Positions 40,219 to 49,070 are shown, counted from the first letter of the stretch. The stretch: 64,000 nucleotides of DNA from Actinoplanes auranticolor (GCF_018332655.1 NZ_BOQL01000021.1:248001-312000); one strand, 5' to 3'. Notes: a model not told the origin generated them from the sequence alone. Made by a program: numbers and translations.

Positions 40219-41598
40219 TCATCCGACGGGAACGTCGGCGGCGGCGGACCGCGCCCGCGAGACCTGGGCGTCGAGGTCGCGCAACGCCTGGAAGACGGCC
40301 TCCGAGAACGTGGGGAACGGCTGGATGACGTCGAGCAGCAGCGGGAGCGGCGTACGCGCACGGATCGCCAGCGTCACCTGCTGCAGCCATTCCCCGGCCT
40401 CGGGCCCCAGGGCGTAGGCCCCGGTGATCCGCTCGCCGTTCGACACCAGCGTCAGGAAGCCCGGCTGGGTGTCGTAGGCCCGGGTGTAGGTGGACGTGCG
40501 GGGGACACCGGAGAGCGCGATGGTGGCCAGGTAGGGCCCGTCGGCCGCGCCGACCGCCGCCGCCTGCGGGTCGCAGAAGATCACCCGGGGCACGGCCTCG
40601 TAGTGCGCCTCCCGGCGCCGGCCGAGGATGTTCGACGCGACGACCCGGCCCTGGTACTCGCCGACGTGGGTGAGCAGCCACAGCCCGGTGACGTCGCCGA
40701 TCGCCCAGAGGTTGGGCCCGGCGGAGAGCCGGCCGTCGACCGCGATCCCGCGCGGGTCCGGAGTGATGCCGACCGTCTCGAGCCCGATGCCGGCGACCCG
40801 GGGCCGCCGGCCGGTCGCCACGAGCAGCCGGTCGCCGCGCACGTGCGAGCCGTCGGCGAATTCCAGGACGTACTCACCGTCGGAGAGGCGGGCGGCGGCC
40901 GGGGACTGGCCGAGCCGCAGCTCGATGCCGTCGGCCCGCAGGACCTCCGCCACACCTTCGCCCAGGGCGCGCGGCTCCCGCGGCAGCAGGTGGTCGCCGC
41001 GCTGCACGAGCGTGACGGAGCCGCCGAGCCGGGTAACGGCTTGCGCCATCTCGACGCCGATGGCCCCGCCACCGAGCACCAGCAGCCGCTGCGGCACCTC
41101 GGTCAGGCCGGTGACCTCGCGGTCCGTCCACACCCCGGGCAGCTCCGCCAGCCCGGGCAGCGGCGGGAAGGCGGGATCGGAACCGGTGGCGACGACGACG
41201 TGCCCCGCCGTGTACGTCGTACCGCCGACCTCGACCGCACCCGGCCCGGCCAGCCGGCCCTCGCCGCGCACCACCTCGATCCCGGCCCCGCGCGCCCACG
41301 CCACCTGCCCGGCGTCGTCGTAGCCGGACACCATGAAGTCCCGCCAGGCCAGCGCGGCCGGCACGTCGACGGTCCCGGCGACGGCCTCCCGGGCGCCGGG
41401 GACGTGGCGGGCCGCCGCCAGCGCCTCCCCGGGCCGCAGCAGGGTCTTGGACGGGATGCAGCCCCAGTAGGAGCACTCGCCGCCCAGCAGCTCCCGCTCC
41501 ACCATGGCCACCCGCAGGCCACCCGCGGCCAGCGCCGCCGCGCAGTGCTCCCCGGGCGCACCGGCGCCGAGCACGATGACGTCGAAGTCGGTGCTCAT
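40219..41598 (-). CDS. FAD-dependent pyridine nucleotide-disulfide oxidoreductase
   Basis: A 459-residue dihydrolipoyl dehydrogenase/mercuric reductase-like flavoprotein. FAD motif VIVLGAGAPGEHCAAALAAG, redox-active pair in GGECSYWGCIPSKTLL, NAD(P)-binding LLVLGGGAIGVEMAQAV, second FAD contact LWAIGDVTG, and a C-terminal dimer domain. The usual catalytic His-Pro near the C-terminus is not obvious (QPFPTFSEAVFQAL is the matching region), so the electron acceptor is uncertain. ATG 41598 overlaps the small upstream gene (ATGA). Confidence 0.88.
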   Translation of the reverse strand: MSTDFDVIVLGAGAPGEHCAAALAAGGLRVAMVERELLGGECSYWGCIPSKTLLRPGEALAAARHVPGAREAVAGTVDVPAALAWRDFMVSGYDDAGQVAWARGAGIEVVRGEGRLAGPGAVEVGGTTYTAGHVVVATGSDPAFPPLPGLAELPGVWTDREVTGLTEVPQRLLVLGGGAIGVEMAQAVTRLGGSVTLVQRGDHLLPREPRALGEGVAEVLRADGIELRLGQSPAAARLSDGEYVLEFADGSHVRGDRLLVATGRRPRVAGIGLETVGITPDPRGIAVDGRLSAGPNLWAIGDVTGLWLLTHVGEYQGRVVASNILGRRREAHYEAVPRVIFCDPQAAAVGAADGPYLATIALSGVPRTSTYTRAYDTQPGFLTLVSNGERITGAYALGPEAGEWLQQVTLAIRARTPLPLLLDVIQPFPTFSEAVFQALRDLDAQVSRARSAAADVPVG

Positions 41599-41783
41599 CG
41601 CGGCGTTCCCTCCAGGGCGGCGGTGGCGTCCCGGTACGCCTCGTCCGCGGTCCGGCCCTGCTGCCGGGCGACGACGAAGGCGGCGTACCAGTCCCACCAG
41701 TGATGCTTCGGGGCGGTCGGCTCGTACCGGCCGTGGTTCTTCTCGGCCTCGTGCAGAAGCTCGGCCAGCGTTGCGACGTCCAT
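41595..41783 (-). CDS. Small conserved-looking protein coupled to the disulfide reductase
   Basis: A 62-residue cytosolic protein (MDVATLAELLHEAEKNHGRY; KHHWWDWYAAFVVARQQGRT) with a striking aromatic/His core. ATG 41783 has GAGGAGC 4 nt upstream; the longer frame to 41828 is not needed. Its stop overlaps the reductase start, so the two are translated together. Function unknown; some relatives are labelled bleomycin-resistance-related without evidence that I can see. Confidence 0.75.
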   Translation of the reverse strand: MDVATLAELLHEAEKNHGRYEPTAPKHHWWDWYAAFVVARQQGRTADEAYRDATAALEGTPR

Positions 41784-41911
41784 CTCTGCTCCTCGGTGTC
41801 TGTGCGATCCGGCTCGCCGCCGGGCCACCTCACTGTCGCGTGGCCCGGCCCGTGCTCGCGCCCGGGAAACTCACTGGTCCCGGGCCCCCGGTGCTGGTTC
41901 TCCGCTCGTGC

Positions 41912-42427
41912 TCAGACGCGGCCGGGCAGCCGCTGCGTGATCTCCTGCAGCAGCCAGCGGTTGCCGTCCGGGTCGTCGAACGTCGCGTACGAGGCGTACG
42001 AGCGGCGCTCGGGGTCGGGACCGGAGGCGCGGCTCGCGGGGTCGGCGACGAAACCGCCGCCCAGGCTGCCGCCGGCGGCATGGAAGATCTCGCTCACCGC
42101 CACGCCCTGGGACACGAGCTGCGCGCGGGCCACCTCGATGTCGTCGACCGCGAGCAGGAGCCCGCCGCCGGCGCCCGGACGGGCGGTGGTGACCCCGGTG
42201 CCGAGAATGATCGAGGCGTTCGATCCGGGCGGCGTCACCTGCACGGCGTGGTAGCCGCCGCCGGGGTCGATGTCGGCGTCGAGCCGCCATCCCAGGCCCA
42301 GGTAGAAGTCCCGGGCGCGGGCGGCGTCGGTGACGGGCAGAACGGCGACCTCGAGCCGGAACGCCACGGTGCTGCCGGTGGAGCCGGTGGTCTGCGATGC
42401 GCCGCTGGTGTGGGTGCTGCTGGTCAT
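41912..42427 (-). CDS. VOC (glyoxalase/bleomycin resistance) family protein
   Basis: A 171-residue protein with the paired beta-alpha-beta-beta-beta pattern of the vicinal oxygen chelate superfamily (RLEVAVLPVTDAARARDFYL; YASYATFDDPDGNRWLLQEI). The probable second metal ligand is the Glu in LLQEI. The first 20 residues are Ser/Thr-rich and probably disordered. ATG 42427 is preceded by GAGGAGG. Role may be glyoxalase, dioxygenase or binding protein. Confidence 0.85.
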   Translation of the reverse strand: MTSSTHTSGASQTTGSTGSTVAFRLEVAVLPVTDAARARDFYLGLGWRLDADIDPGGGYHAVQVTPPGSNASIILGTGVTTARPGAGGGLLLAVDDIEVARAQLVSQGVAVSEIFHAAGGSLGGGFVADPASRASGPDPERRSYASYATFDDPDGNRWLLQEITQRLPGRV

Positions 42428-42540
42428 GATGACCTCCTCGGGCTGTTTGCTGACAGCCCGAAGTCTGCTCCGCGCGCCGTACCCGTCGCGCCCGTGAGAT
42501 GCCCTGGTCCGGACCCGGGGGTCCGGACGCGTGCCGCAGG

Positions 42541-43479
42541 TCAGACCGACGGCCGCAGGGCGGTGAACCGTACGCCGGTGGCCTGTTCGGACAGCTCCCA
42601 CAGGCGGCGGCCGTGCTCCGGGTCGGTGGCCGCCGCGGACAGTCTGCCCGGGGCCGGGTGACCGCGCAGCTCGCCCGCGCCGTCCGGGGCCACGAGCTCA
42701 CCCGGCTGCGCTGCCGCGTCGGTGGCGGCGAACAGCTGCGGCCAGGCGCCGCGGTCGACCGGCTGGGCCAGCAACGGGTTGCCGATCCGGCCCAGCAGGA
42801 ACCGCCAGAGCCCGGTGGTGGCGCTGGTCTGCAGGTTCGTGGCGGTGTAGCCGGGGTGGGCGAGGAAGCTACGCACCGGGCTCGCCGCCGCGCTGAGCCG
42901 CCGGTGCAGCTCCCGGCCGAAGATCGCGTTGGCCAGCTTGGACGAGTTGTAGGCGCCCATGGGGGAGTAGCGCCGCTCGCCGGCCGGATCGGTGAAGGGC
43001 AGCCGGGCCTGCCGGTGGTTGACCGAGGTCACGGTGACCACCCGGGGCCGGCCGCCGGCGGCCAGCAGGTCGAGGAGCAGGCCGGTGAGGGCGAAGTGCC
43101 CGAGGTGGTTGGTGGCGAACTGCAGCTCGTGGCCCTGCGGGCTGAGCGTCCGGGGTGGGGCCATCACCCCGGCGTTGTTGATCAGGACATCCAGCCGGCG
43201 GTGGTCGGCGTGCATCCGGGCGGCGAAGTCGCGTACCGATCCGAGGTCGGCCAGGTCGACCCGCCGTACCTCCAGCTCCGCGCCGGGCCGGGCCGCCGCG
43301 ATGCCGGCGGCCGCGCGGTGGCCTTTCTCCTCATCGCGTACGGCGAGCACCACGCGCGCCCCGCAGGCGGCCAGCGCCTGCGCGGTGGCCAGGCCGAGCC
43401 CGCTCGTCGCGCCGGTGACGACGAAGGTTCGGCCGGTCTGGTCGGGGATCAGGGCCTCGGTCCAGCCATCAGCAGTCAT
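42541..43479 (-). CDS. Short-chain dehydrogenase/reductase (retinol dehydrogenase-like)
   Basis: A 312-residue NAD(P)-dependent SDR: cofactor motif VVTGATSGLGLATA, NNAGVM, and active-site YNSSK (Tyr and Lys of YxxxK). The length and the C-terminal extension (HPGYTATNLQT and beyond) match the protochlorophyllide reductase/retinol dehydrogenase-like group. I chose ATG 43479; the frame to 43515 runs into the promoter. Divergent from the TetR gene at 43560, which probably controls it. Confidence 0.88.
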   Translation of the reverse strand: MTADGWTEALIPDQTGRTFVVTGATSGLGLATAQALAACGARVVLAVRDEEKGHRAAAGIAAARPGAELEVRRVDLADLGSVRDFAARMHADHRRLDVLINNAGVMAPPRTLSPQGHELQFATNHLGHFALTGLLLDLLAAGGRPRVVTVTSVNHRQARLPFTDPAGERRYSPMGAYNSSKLANAIFGRELHRRLSAAASPVRSFLAHPGYTATNLQTSATTGLWRFLLGRIGNPLLAQPVDRGAWPQLFAATDAAAQPGELVAPDGAGELRGHPAPGRLSAAATDPEHGRRLWELSEQATGVRFTALRPSV

Positions 43480-43488
43480 GCGTCCCAC

Positions 43489-43553
43489 TGTGCTATTCGT
43501 GGCACACTGCGTCAAGTTGTGCTCGCTCGGCCATTCAAGGCATGACGTAGCAT
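43489..43553. promoter_or_regulatory. Operator-like palindrome and leaderless -10 between SDR and TetR
   Basis: TGTGC (43489-43493) and GCACA (43502-43506) are inverted around 8 nt in the divergent spacer. TAGCAT (43548-43553) lies 6 nt before the TetR ATG. Confidence 0.5.
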
Positions 43554-43559
43554 CGCCCC

Positions 43560-44195
43560 ATGCAATCCCGGGTGAACACCGGCGTGGCCGAACGCAAACG
43601 CCAGCTCGTCGCCGACGAACTGCGCGACGCCGCCCTGATGCTGCTGGCCACCCGCGGCTTCGACACGGTGACCGTCGACGACATCGTCACCGAGGCCGGC
43701 ATGTCGCGGCGCACCTTCAACCGCTACTACGCGTCCAAGGAGGACGTGGTCGTCCGGTTCCTGGCCGACATGGGTGCCGACATCGTGGCCGCGCTCGCCG
43801 CCCGGCCGGCCGGCGAGCCGCCGTCGGTCGCGCTGCGCCATGCCGTCTGGGTGCCGCTCGCCGCCTGCACCGACCATCCCGACCACATCGAGCGGGCCCG
43901 CAAGGTGGTCCGCCTGGTCCTGGACACCCCCGCCCTGCAGGCCCGCTGGCTGGAACGCCAGACCCAGTGGCGGGCCGGGCTGATCGCCGAGCTGGCCGCC
44001 CGTCGCGGCCTGGACCCGGACACCGACCCGTACCCGCGCATCGCGGCCGGGATGGCCCTGGTGGTGTTCGACACCGTGCTGCAGCAGTGGCGGCCGGGCG
44101 ACGACGAGCAGCGCCTCGCCGAGCTGACCGATCAGGCCTTCGCCGTCGTGGCTCCGGCCCTCGACGCGCCGGCCGGGGCACCCGCACCGCGCTGA
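43560..44195 (+). CDS. TetR family transcriptional regulator
   Basis: A 211-residue regulator: recognition region VDDIVTEAGMSRRTFNRYYAS and a helical ligand domain with MftR-like C-terminal features (RWLERQTQWRAGLIAELAAR). ATG 43560 lies 6 nt after TAGCAT and is probably leaderless. Divergent from the SDR gene. Ligand unknown. Confidence 0.87.
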   Translation: MQSRVNTGVAERKRQLVADELRDAALMLLATRGFDTVTVDDIVTEAGMSRRTFNRYYASKEDVVVRFLADMGADIVAALAARPAGEPPSVALRHAVWVPLAACTDHPDHIERARKVVRLVLDTPALQARWLERQTQWRAGLIAELAARRGLDPDTDPYPRIAAGMALVVFDTVLQQWRPGDDEQRLAELTDQAFAVVAPALDAPAGAPAPR

Positions 44196-44232
44196 CCGGG
44201 CCGGACCGCCGCTACGGCCGGCGGCGTAGGCG

Positions 44233-44478
44233 ATGAGTCGCCGCTCGACGTACGCGCCGGGCCCGGGGATCCGGCAGCGTGGCAACCTTCGTCCTGGGCC
44301 GGCGGTGGCGCCGGCGTACCGGCGCGACCTGGGGTCCGGAGCGCAGGCCCCGGCCGAGATCTCGTCGCTGTTCTTCCCGCCGGCGGTGTCGCTGACCGCC
44401 CTGACGGTCGCCACGGTGCTCAGCGTGGTGAAGCCGTGGGGCCGGATCGGCCGGCGCAACCGCCCGCCCCGCCGCTGA
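44233..44478 (+). CDS. Possible small membrane protein, doubtful
   Basis: An 81-codon frame whose product starts with a basic, low-complexity half and has one hydrophobic stretch (VSLTALTVATVLSVVK) followed by a basic tail. No good ribosome-binding site is visible and I recognise no family. It could be a remnant or chance frame. It is listed because the 376 bases between the TetR and methyltransferase genes otherwise show nothing. Confidence 0.25.
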   Translation: MSRRSTYAPGPGIRQRGNLRPGPAVAPAYRRDLGSGAQAPAEISSLFFPPAVSLTALTVATVLSVVKPWGRIGRRNRPPRR

Positions 44479-44571
44479 GACTTCATCGCCCCACTACGAT
44501 GGCCCGAATGGATCTCGTGGGCACGCTCCCGCGGGACCCCGACGCCACATTGTCAAGGACGACGGGAGATC

Positions 44572-45402
44572 GTGGTGAGCACCGACGAGCAGTGGTCAAG
44601 TGGCGCAGCCCGCATCGACATGACCAAACCGCACCCGGCGCGACGGTACGACTACTGGCTCGGCGGCAAGGACAACTTCCAGGCCGACCGGGACGCCGCC
44701 GAGGCGATCGCCGCAGTGTTCCCGCACATCCGGACGGCCGCCCGGGAGAACCGCGCCTTCATGCAGCGGGCCGTGCGTTTCCTCGCCGCCGAGGCCGGCA
44801 TCCGGCAGTTCCTCGACATCGGCACCGGGCTGCCCACCGCGAACAACGTGCACGACGTGGCCCAGGGCATCGCCCCGGAGTCCCGCATCGTCTACGTGGA
44901 CAACGACCCGCTGGTGCTCACCCACGCCCGGGCCCTGTTGACCAGCTCCGAGCAGGGCGCCACCGCCTACATCGACGCCGACGTGCGTGAGCCGGAGAAG
45001 ATCCTCCGTGACCCGGCCGTCCGCGACACCCTGGACTGGACGAAGCCGGTGGCCCTGCTGCTGGTCGCCGTCCTGCACTTCGTCGAGGACGCCGAGGACC
45101 CGTACGGCATCGTGGAGCGGCTGGTCAGCGCCCTGCCCGCGGGCAGCTACCTGGTGCTGTCGCACGCGACGTTCGACCCGCTGGACCCGGAGACGATCGC
45201 CGCCATGAACGCGGTGAACGAGAACATCAAGCCGCGCTTCTCCCCGCGGACGCTCAGCGAGGTCTCCCGGTTCTTCGACGGCCTGGACCTGCTGGAGCCC
45301 GGAATCGTCTCGGTGTCCGACTGGCGCCCGGAGGGGGACGGGCCCCGGCCGACCCCCGCGGAGGCCACGGGTTACGGCGCGGTGGCGGCGACCCGCCGCT
45401 GA
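44572..45402 (+). CDS. DUF574-type SAM-dependent methyltransferase
   Basis: A 276-residue protein of the actinobacterial S-adenosyl methyltransferase family (DUF574): opening motif PHPARRYDYWLGGKDNFQAD, SAM-binding FLDIGTGLPTANNVHDVAQ, ribose contact VYVDNDPLV, and LLVAVLHFVEDAEDPYGIV. Substrate unknown; many paralogues exist in actinomycetes. The start is GTG 44572 or 44575, with GGGAGA upstream. Ends just before a strong hairpin shared with the converging asparagine-synthase-like gene. Confidence 0.9.
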   Translation: MVSTDEQWSSGAARIDMTKPHPARRYDYWLGGKDNFQADRDAAEAIAAVFPHIRTAARENRAFMQRAVRFLAAEAGIRQFLDIGTGLPTANNVHDVAQGIAPESRIVYVDNDPLVLTHARALLTSSEQGATAYIDADVREPEKILRDPAVRDTLDWTKPVALLLVAVLHFVEDAEDPYGIVERLVSALPAGSYLVLSHATFDPLDPETIAAMNAVNENIKPRFSPRTLSEVSRFFDGLDLLEPGIVSVSDWRPEGDGPRPTPAEATGYGAVAATRR

Positions 45403-45417
45403 CCGGCCGCTGCCGAT

Positions 45418-45441
45418 CCGCCCGCCTCGTGAGGCGGGCGG
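45418..45441. terminator. Bidirectional hairpin between converging genes
   Basis: CCGCCCGCCTC (45418-45428) pairs perfectly with GAGGCGGGCGG (45431-45441) around GT, in the 45-nt gap between the methyltransferase and asparagine-synthase-like genes. Confidence 0.7.
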
Positions 45442-45447
45442 GCGGGA

Positions 45448-47373
45448 TCAGCGGACGCGCTTGCCGACCGCCGACCAGACCCGGCGGCCCAGGGCCGTCC
45501 GGCGGATGAAGCGCATCCGCCGGCCGACCTTGCGGATCAGCGACGGCGGCGGCGGTGGCGTCTTCGGCGTCTTCGGCTTCGGCTTCGGCGGCGCGGTCAG
45601 CCGGGCGTACGTGGTGGGTGGCGTGCTGCGCACCTCGTCCGGTAGCAGGGCCTGGGTCGCCACCGCCAGGTAGGTGAACTGGCGCAGCGCGGTCGCGTTG
45701 CGCTTGCCCGGGTGGGCACCGTCCACACAGTGCTTGAGGGCCGTCCGGATCGCCTGCGGGCGGATCAGCTCGGTGAGCGGTCCGCCGGTGGTGTCCAGCA
45801 GGTCGCACATCGTCTTGACACCGTCGCCGTCCCAGATGGCGGTGGCGGTGCTCTGCCCGTGACCGGCGCCCTTGACGAACGGCACGCCCTGCCACTCCGG
45901 CACCAGCCGGTCGAGCAGGCCGTGGTGGATCGCCCACCGGCGCTTCTCGGCCGCGGTCAGCGCGAACGACGCAGCCACGACCGCCGGGGACAGGAAGGGC
46001 GAGATGACGCCGTGCATGTACGCGGGCGAGAACCAGCGGCGGTCGCGCTCGACCAGGTAGATGTAGTCGCCCAGGGCCTGGCCCTGGATGCCCAGGGTCG
46101 CGCCGTGATCGGCGATCGCGCCGATCCGCTCGTGCTCGCGGGCGAGCGCCTCGGGCGCCATCGACCGGGGCGGCGTGCTGCGGGCCAGGTGGTCGATCGC
46201 GGTCTGCCGGCCGAGGGCCATGTCCAGGTCGGTGCTCTCGTCCGCCGGATACCAGTACGCGACGATGAGCTCACCGCCGACGCCGCTGATCGAGGCGGGC
46301 CGGTACATGGACAGCTGACGGGACGTCGCGGGCCGCTCGATGTAGCTGGACGGGAACTGGAAGTCGTACAGGCTCTGCAGCCGTCGGGTCCGCTCGAGCA
46401 GGCCCTCGCTCAGCACGTCGGCCGGCTCGCCGGCCAGGAACACCCGGTGGTCGGGCTTCCATCCCCGGCTCTCCCGGACGATCTCCAACAACCGGGTCGC
46501 GGTCTCCCCCTCGGCGGCGAAGTCCGCATTGGTGCTGAAGTTGACCGGTTTGCCCGCGGCCAGGAACGTCGCCGCGATGACCCGGGAGTCCTTGCCGCCG
46601 GACAACCCGATGTGGATCTCGTCGTCGTACAGCTCGAAAATGCTGTCGGCGACGGCCAGCATGCCGTCCGCGGCGAGCTGGATGGCGGCCTCGGCACCGC
46701 CCTTCTGGGCGGCCACGCCCTCGGCCACGATGTCGTCGGCGGACCGGCGGATCCGCGAGGTCAGCCGCCAGCCGCCGGCGGGGTGCCGCTGCCCGGTGAC
46801 GTGCTCACCCGGCGACATCAGCCGCACGCCGCGGATCGGCGACAGGTCGCCACCGAACTGGCCGCTGGCCGTGTACGCCAGCCAGCCGTCCAGGTCGGGC
46901 TCCCGGCGGCCGTGCAGGAAGTCGGCGACCGGCCCGGGCCGGGTGCAGAAAACGGTGATCCCGCCGGCGCTGCCGGTGAAGACCCGGCCCATGCCCAGCC
47001 AGTCCTGCTGGATCGCGAAGCGTTCGCCACCCTCGGTCGCCAGCATCGTGAACGGCGGCACGACGTCGCCGTGCACCTCCTCGCCGGCGAGCAGGCGCCG
47101 GGCCAGCCCGATCGCGCCGCCGGTGGTGTCCATGCCGACCGGCAGGCCCATCGACACGGCGGTCACCGGGCCCTCCTCGGCCAGAATCGGCCAGCGGTAC
47201 GCCCCGGGGGTCGTCGTGTGCAGCACCTCCAGGCCCCAGTCGTCGCCGCCGAAGTGCCGCCGCGCGTACTCGTCGGGAATCAGCGGATCAACCGCGGCCC
47301 GCCAGCGCCGCAGGGCAGCGTCGGTCCCGGCGGGATCGCGGCGTTCGGAGAACCAAGCCAGGACGGCGTACAC
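45448..47373 (-). CDS. Asparagine synthase-like protein with Pro-rich C-terminus
   Basis: A 641-residue protein. Residues about 230-500 form an asparagine-synthase domain with PP-loop GLSGGKDSR, expected to adenylate a carboxylate; the N-terminal part resembles the glutaminase half in shape, but the catalytic Cys at position 2 is absent, so it probably cannot use glutamine as nitrogen donor. The C-terminus has a Lys/Pro stretch (PPKPKPKTPKTPPPPP) and a basic tail. GTG 47373 has GGGGAG 8 nt upstream. Possible roles: amide ligase, lactam synthetase or sugar-amide enzyme in a secondary pathway; no partner genes are adjacent. Confidence 0.82.
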   Translation of the reverse strand: MYAVLAWFSERRDPAGTDAALRRWRAAVDPLIPDEYARRHFGGDDWGLEVLHTTTPGAYRWPILAEEGPVTAVSMGLPVGMDTTGGAIGLARRLLAGEEVHGDVVPPFTMLATEGGERFAIQQDWLGMGRVFTGSAGGITVFCTRPGPVADFLHGRREPDLDGWLAYTASGQFGGDLSPIRGVRLMSPGEHVTGQRHPAGGWRLTSRIRRSADDIVAEGVAAQKGGAEAAIQLAADGMLAVADSIFELYDDEIHIGLSGGKDSRVIAATFLAAGKPVNFSTNADFAAEGETATRLLEIVRESRGWKPDHRVFLAGEPADVLSEGLLERTRRLQSLYDFQFPSSYIERPATSRQLSMYRPASISGVGGELIVAYWYPADESTDLDMALGRQTAIDHLARSTPPRSMAPEALAREHERIGAIADHGATLGIQGQALGDYIYLVERDRRWFSPAYMHGVISPFLSPAVVAASFALTAAEKRRWAIHHGLLDRLVPEWQGVPFVKGAGHGQSTATAIWDGDGVKTMCDLLDTTGGPLTELIRPQAIRTALKHCVDGAHPGKRNATALRQFTYLAVATQALLPDEVRSTPPTTYARLTAPPKPKPKTPKTPPPPPSLIRKVGRRMRFIRRTALGRRVWSAVGKRVR

Positions 47374-47813
47374 GTGTAAAACTCCCCGTTCACCTGAATA
47401 ACAGACGATACTCACTGCGGAGTAACCGAATAGACACCTGAGAAACGGTGAGCGTAGGAGCGCGGCGGCGGCCAAGTCAATCGATGCGTCCGGCAGCTCT
47501 GCCCGATGATCACGGGGCGGGCGGCTCGGTCGGGGTGATCGATGGCTCTGGCCGGTCGATCGGCGCGGCTGGGGCGGCTCTGGCGGCTGTTGCGGGGTGG
47601 GTGGTTCGGGCCGGGGTGGTCGGTGGTCCTGGCCGGTTGATCCGCGTGGCCGGCGGCTTTTTGCTCGATGACCGCGGGGTGGGTGGCTCGGCCCTGGTCG
47701 GTCGTTCGGCGCTCACGGCGGCTCTGTTGACGGTTTCGGGGTCGGCGACTCCGCCCGGACGGATGGTGGTCCTGGTCAGGCATGGGGTTGCGCCCATGGG
47801 GCACACCGGACCC
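47374..47813. other. 440-bp spacer with low-complexity G/T-rich tract
   Basis: Between the asparagine-synthase-like gene and udh. The first 85 bases are comparatively A+T-rich and hold the leftward promoter. The remainder is G/T-rich and weakly repetitive (GGGTGGCTCGG-like pieces recur). A frame open through it would add 122 low-complexity residues to Udh; I do not accept it as coding. No RNA gene seen. Confidence 0.5.
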
Positions 47814-48578
47814 ATGGCGGTGATTCTCCTGACCGGCGCGTCCGGTTCCATCGGGCACATGCTGCGCGAGCGGCTCGGCCACCACGAGCTGCGGCTGACC
47901 GACGTGCGGGCCGGCGAGGGCGTCGAGGCGCTGGACGTCACCGACGCGGCGGCGGTCGGGCGGGCCTGCCGGGGCGTCGACGCGGTGGTGCACCTGGGCG
48001 GGATCGCTGGTGAGGGGCCGTTCGAGGACGTGCTGGCGGTCAACGTGCGCGGCACCGAGCGGGTGCTGCAGGCGGCGCACGAGGCCGGGGTGCCGCGGGT
48101 GGTGCTGGCGTCGAGCAACCACGCGGCCGGGCTGTACGAGCGTGCCGACGCCGGCCCGGAGGGCCTGGCCGACGACGTGCCGCCGCGGCCGGATTCCTAC
48201 TACGGCTGGAGCAAGGCGGCGATGGAGTCGCTGGGCCGGCTCTACCACGACCGGTACGGCATCCACGTGATCTGCCTACGCATCGGCTCCTGCACCGAGC
48301 AGCCCGGCGACCCGCGCGATCTGTCGGTGTGGCTCTCGCCCGACGACGCGGCGCGGCTGGTGGAGGCTTCACTCACGGCGACCGGGTGGCGGCTGGTCTG
48401 GGGCGTGTCGGCCAACACCCGCCGCTGGTGGTCGCCCGCGGGTGGCCAGGCGATCGGCTACCAGCCGCAGGACGACGCGGAGCGCTGGGCCGCCACGGTG
48501 GGGGAGCCGGACCTGAACCGTCCGGAGCACCGGCTGGTCGGCGGGACGATGCCGGCCAAGCCGCTCGGCAAGCCATGA
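47814..48578 (+). CDS. udh: Uronate dehydrogenase
   Basis: A 254-residue NAD-dependent extended-SDR enzyme that oxidises D-glucuronate or D-galacturonate to aldarolactone, the entry of the oxidative uronate route. It resembles the Agrobacterium/Pseudomonas enzyme: cofactor motif GASGSIG, VHLGGIAGEGPFE, VVLASSNHAAGLY, catalytic YYGWSK, LRIGSCTEQP, and VWGVSANTRRWW. ATG 47814 begins right at the Rossmann fold; ATG 47796 is a possible alternative. The isomerase route enzyme UxaC sits at the far left of the window. No aldarate pathway genes are next to it. Confidence 0.87.
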   Translation: MAVILLTGASGSIGHMLRERLGHHELRLTDVRAGEGVEALDVTDAAAVGRACRGVDAVVHLGGIAGEGPFEDVLAVNVRGTERVLQAAHEAGVPRVVLASSNHAAGLYERADAGPEGLADDVPPRPDSYYGWSKAAMESLGRLYHDRYGIHVICLRIGSCTEQPGDPRDLSVWLSPDDAARLVEASLTATGWRLVWGVSANTRRWWSPAGGQAIGYQPQDDAERWAATVGEPDLNRPEHRLVGGTMPAKPLGKP

Positions 48579-48610
48579 CGAGATGGTCCTGTGGGTGCGT
48601 ACCCGGCCGG

Positions 48611-48913
48611 CTAGTGGCAGAGCCCGAGCAGCTGGACGCCGGCGCAGCAGGAGGCGACCAGGGCAACCATCACGGCGAGCGTGGCCCGGGCGACGATCAA
48701 ACCACCCTTCCGGCCGTTCCAGGTGATCGGTAGCAATTGCTCGGTCACGACCGCGGACAGCCAGGCCAGCAACAGCAGCGGGTAGATCAGATCCCAGTTC
48801 TCGTCGGAGAAGACGCTGGCGTTGCCGCTGCCGCCGTAGTTCGAGCAGTCCCGCACGTCGGTGACCGGCTGGAGCGCCACCGTCAGCACGATGAGCAGGG
48901 CGCCGCCCACCAC
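48611..48913 (-). CDS. Small membrane protein, possibly 5'-truncated
   Basis: At least 100 residues with three hydrophobic segments (GGALLIVLTVALQP; LIYPLLLLAWLSAVVTEQLL; ATLAVMVALVASCCAGVQLL). The nearest start codon is GTG 48913, which falls inside the first membrane segment. The frame stays open upstream for 27 more codons (including FFFEGERAGLSQRRSPLAGF, protein-like) until TAG at 48995-48997, with no ATG or GTG. Either a rare start is used or the true start has been lost. Function unknown. Confidence 0.55.
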   Translation of the reverse strand: MVGGALLIVLTVALQPVTDVRDCSNYGGSGNASVFSDENWDLIYPLLLLAWLSAVVTEQLLPITWNGRKGGLIVARATLAVMVALVASCCAGVQLLGLCH

Positions 48914-49070
48914 CAGCGCCCAGAAGCCGGCCAGGGGAGACCGGCGCTGGGAAAGGCCGGCCCGCTCGCCTTCGAAGAAGAAGATCGTCGGCTCCTACGT
49001 CGCGGGATCGAAGGCGTCAGCGAAGCACCTCGGCGCAAACGATCAATCAGCGGCGGTGCCGGTCATTTCC

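Noticed and set aside
45448..47373. Lasso-peptide cyclase
   Set aside because: No precursor, leader peptidase or PqqD-like recognition gene next to it.
47448..47813. N-terminal extension of Udh
   Set aside because: Low-complexity residues, and homologues begin at the Rossmann motif just after ATG 47814.
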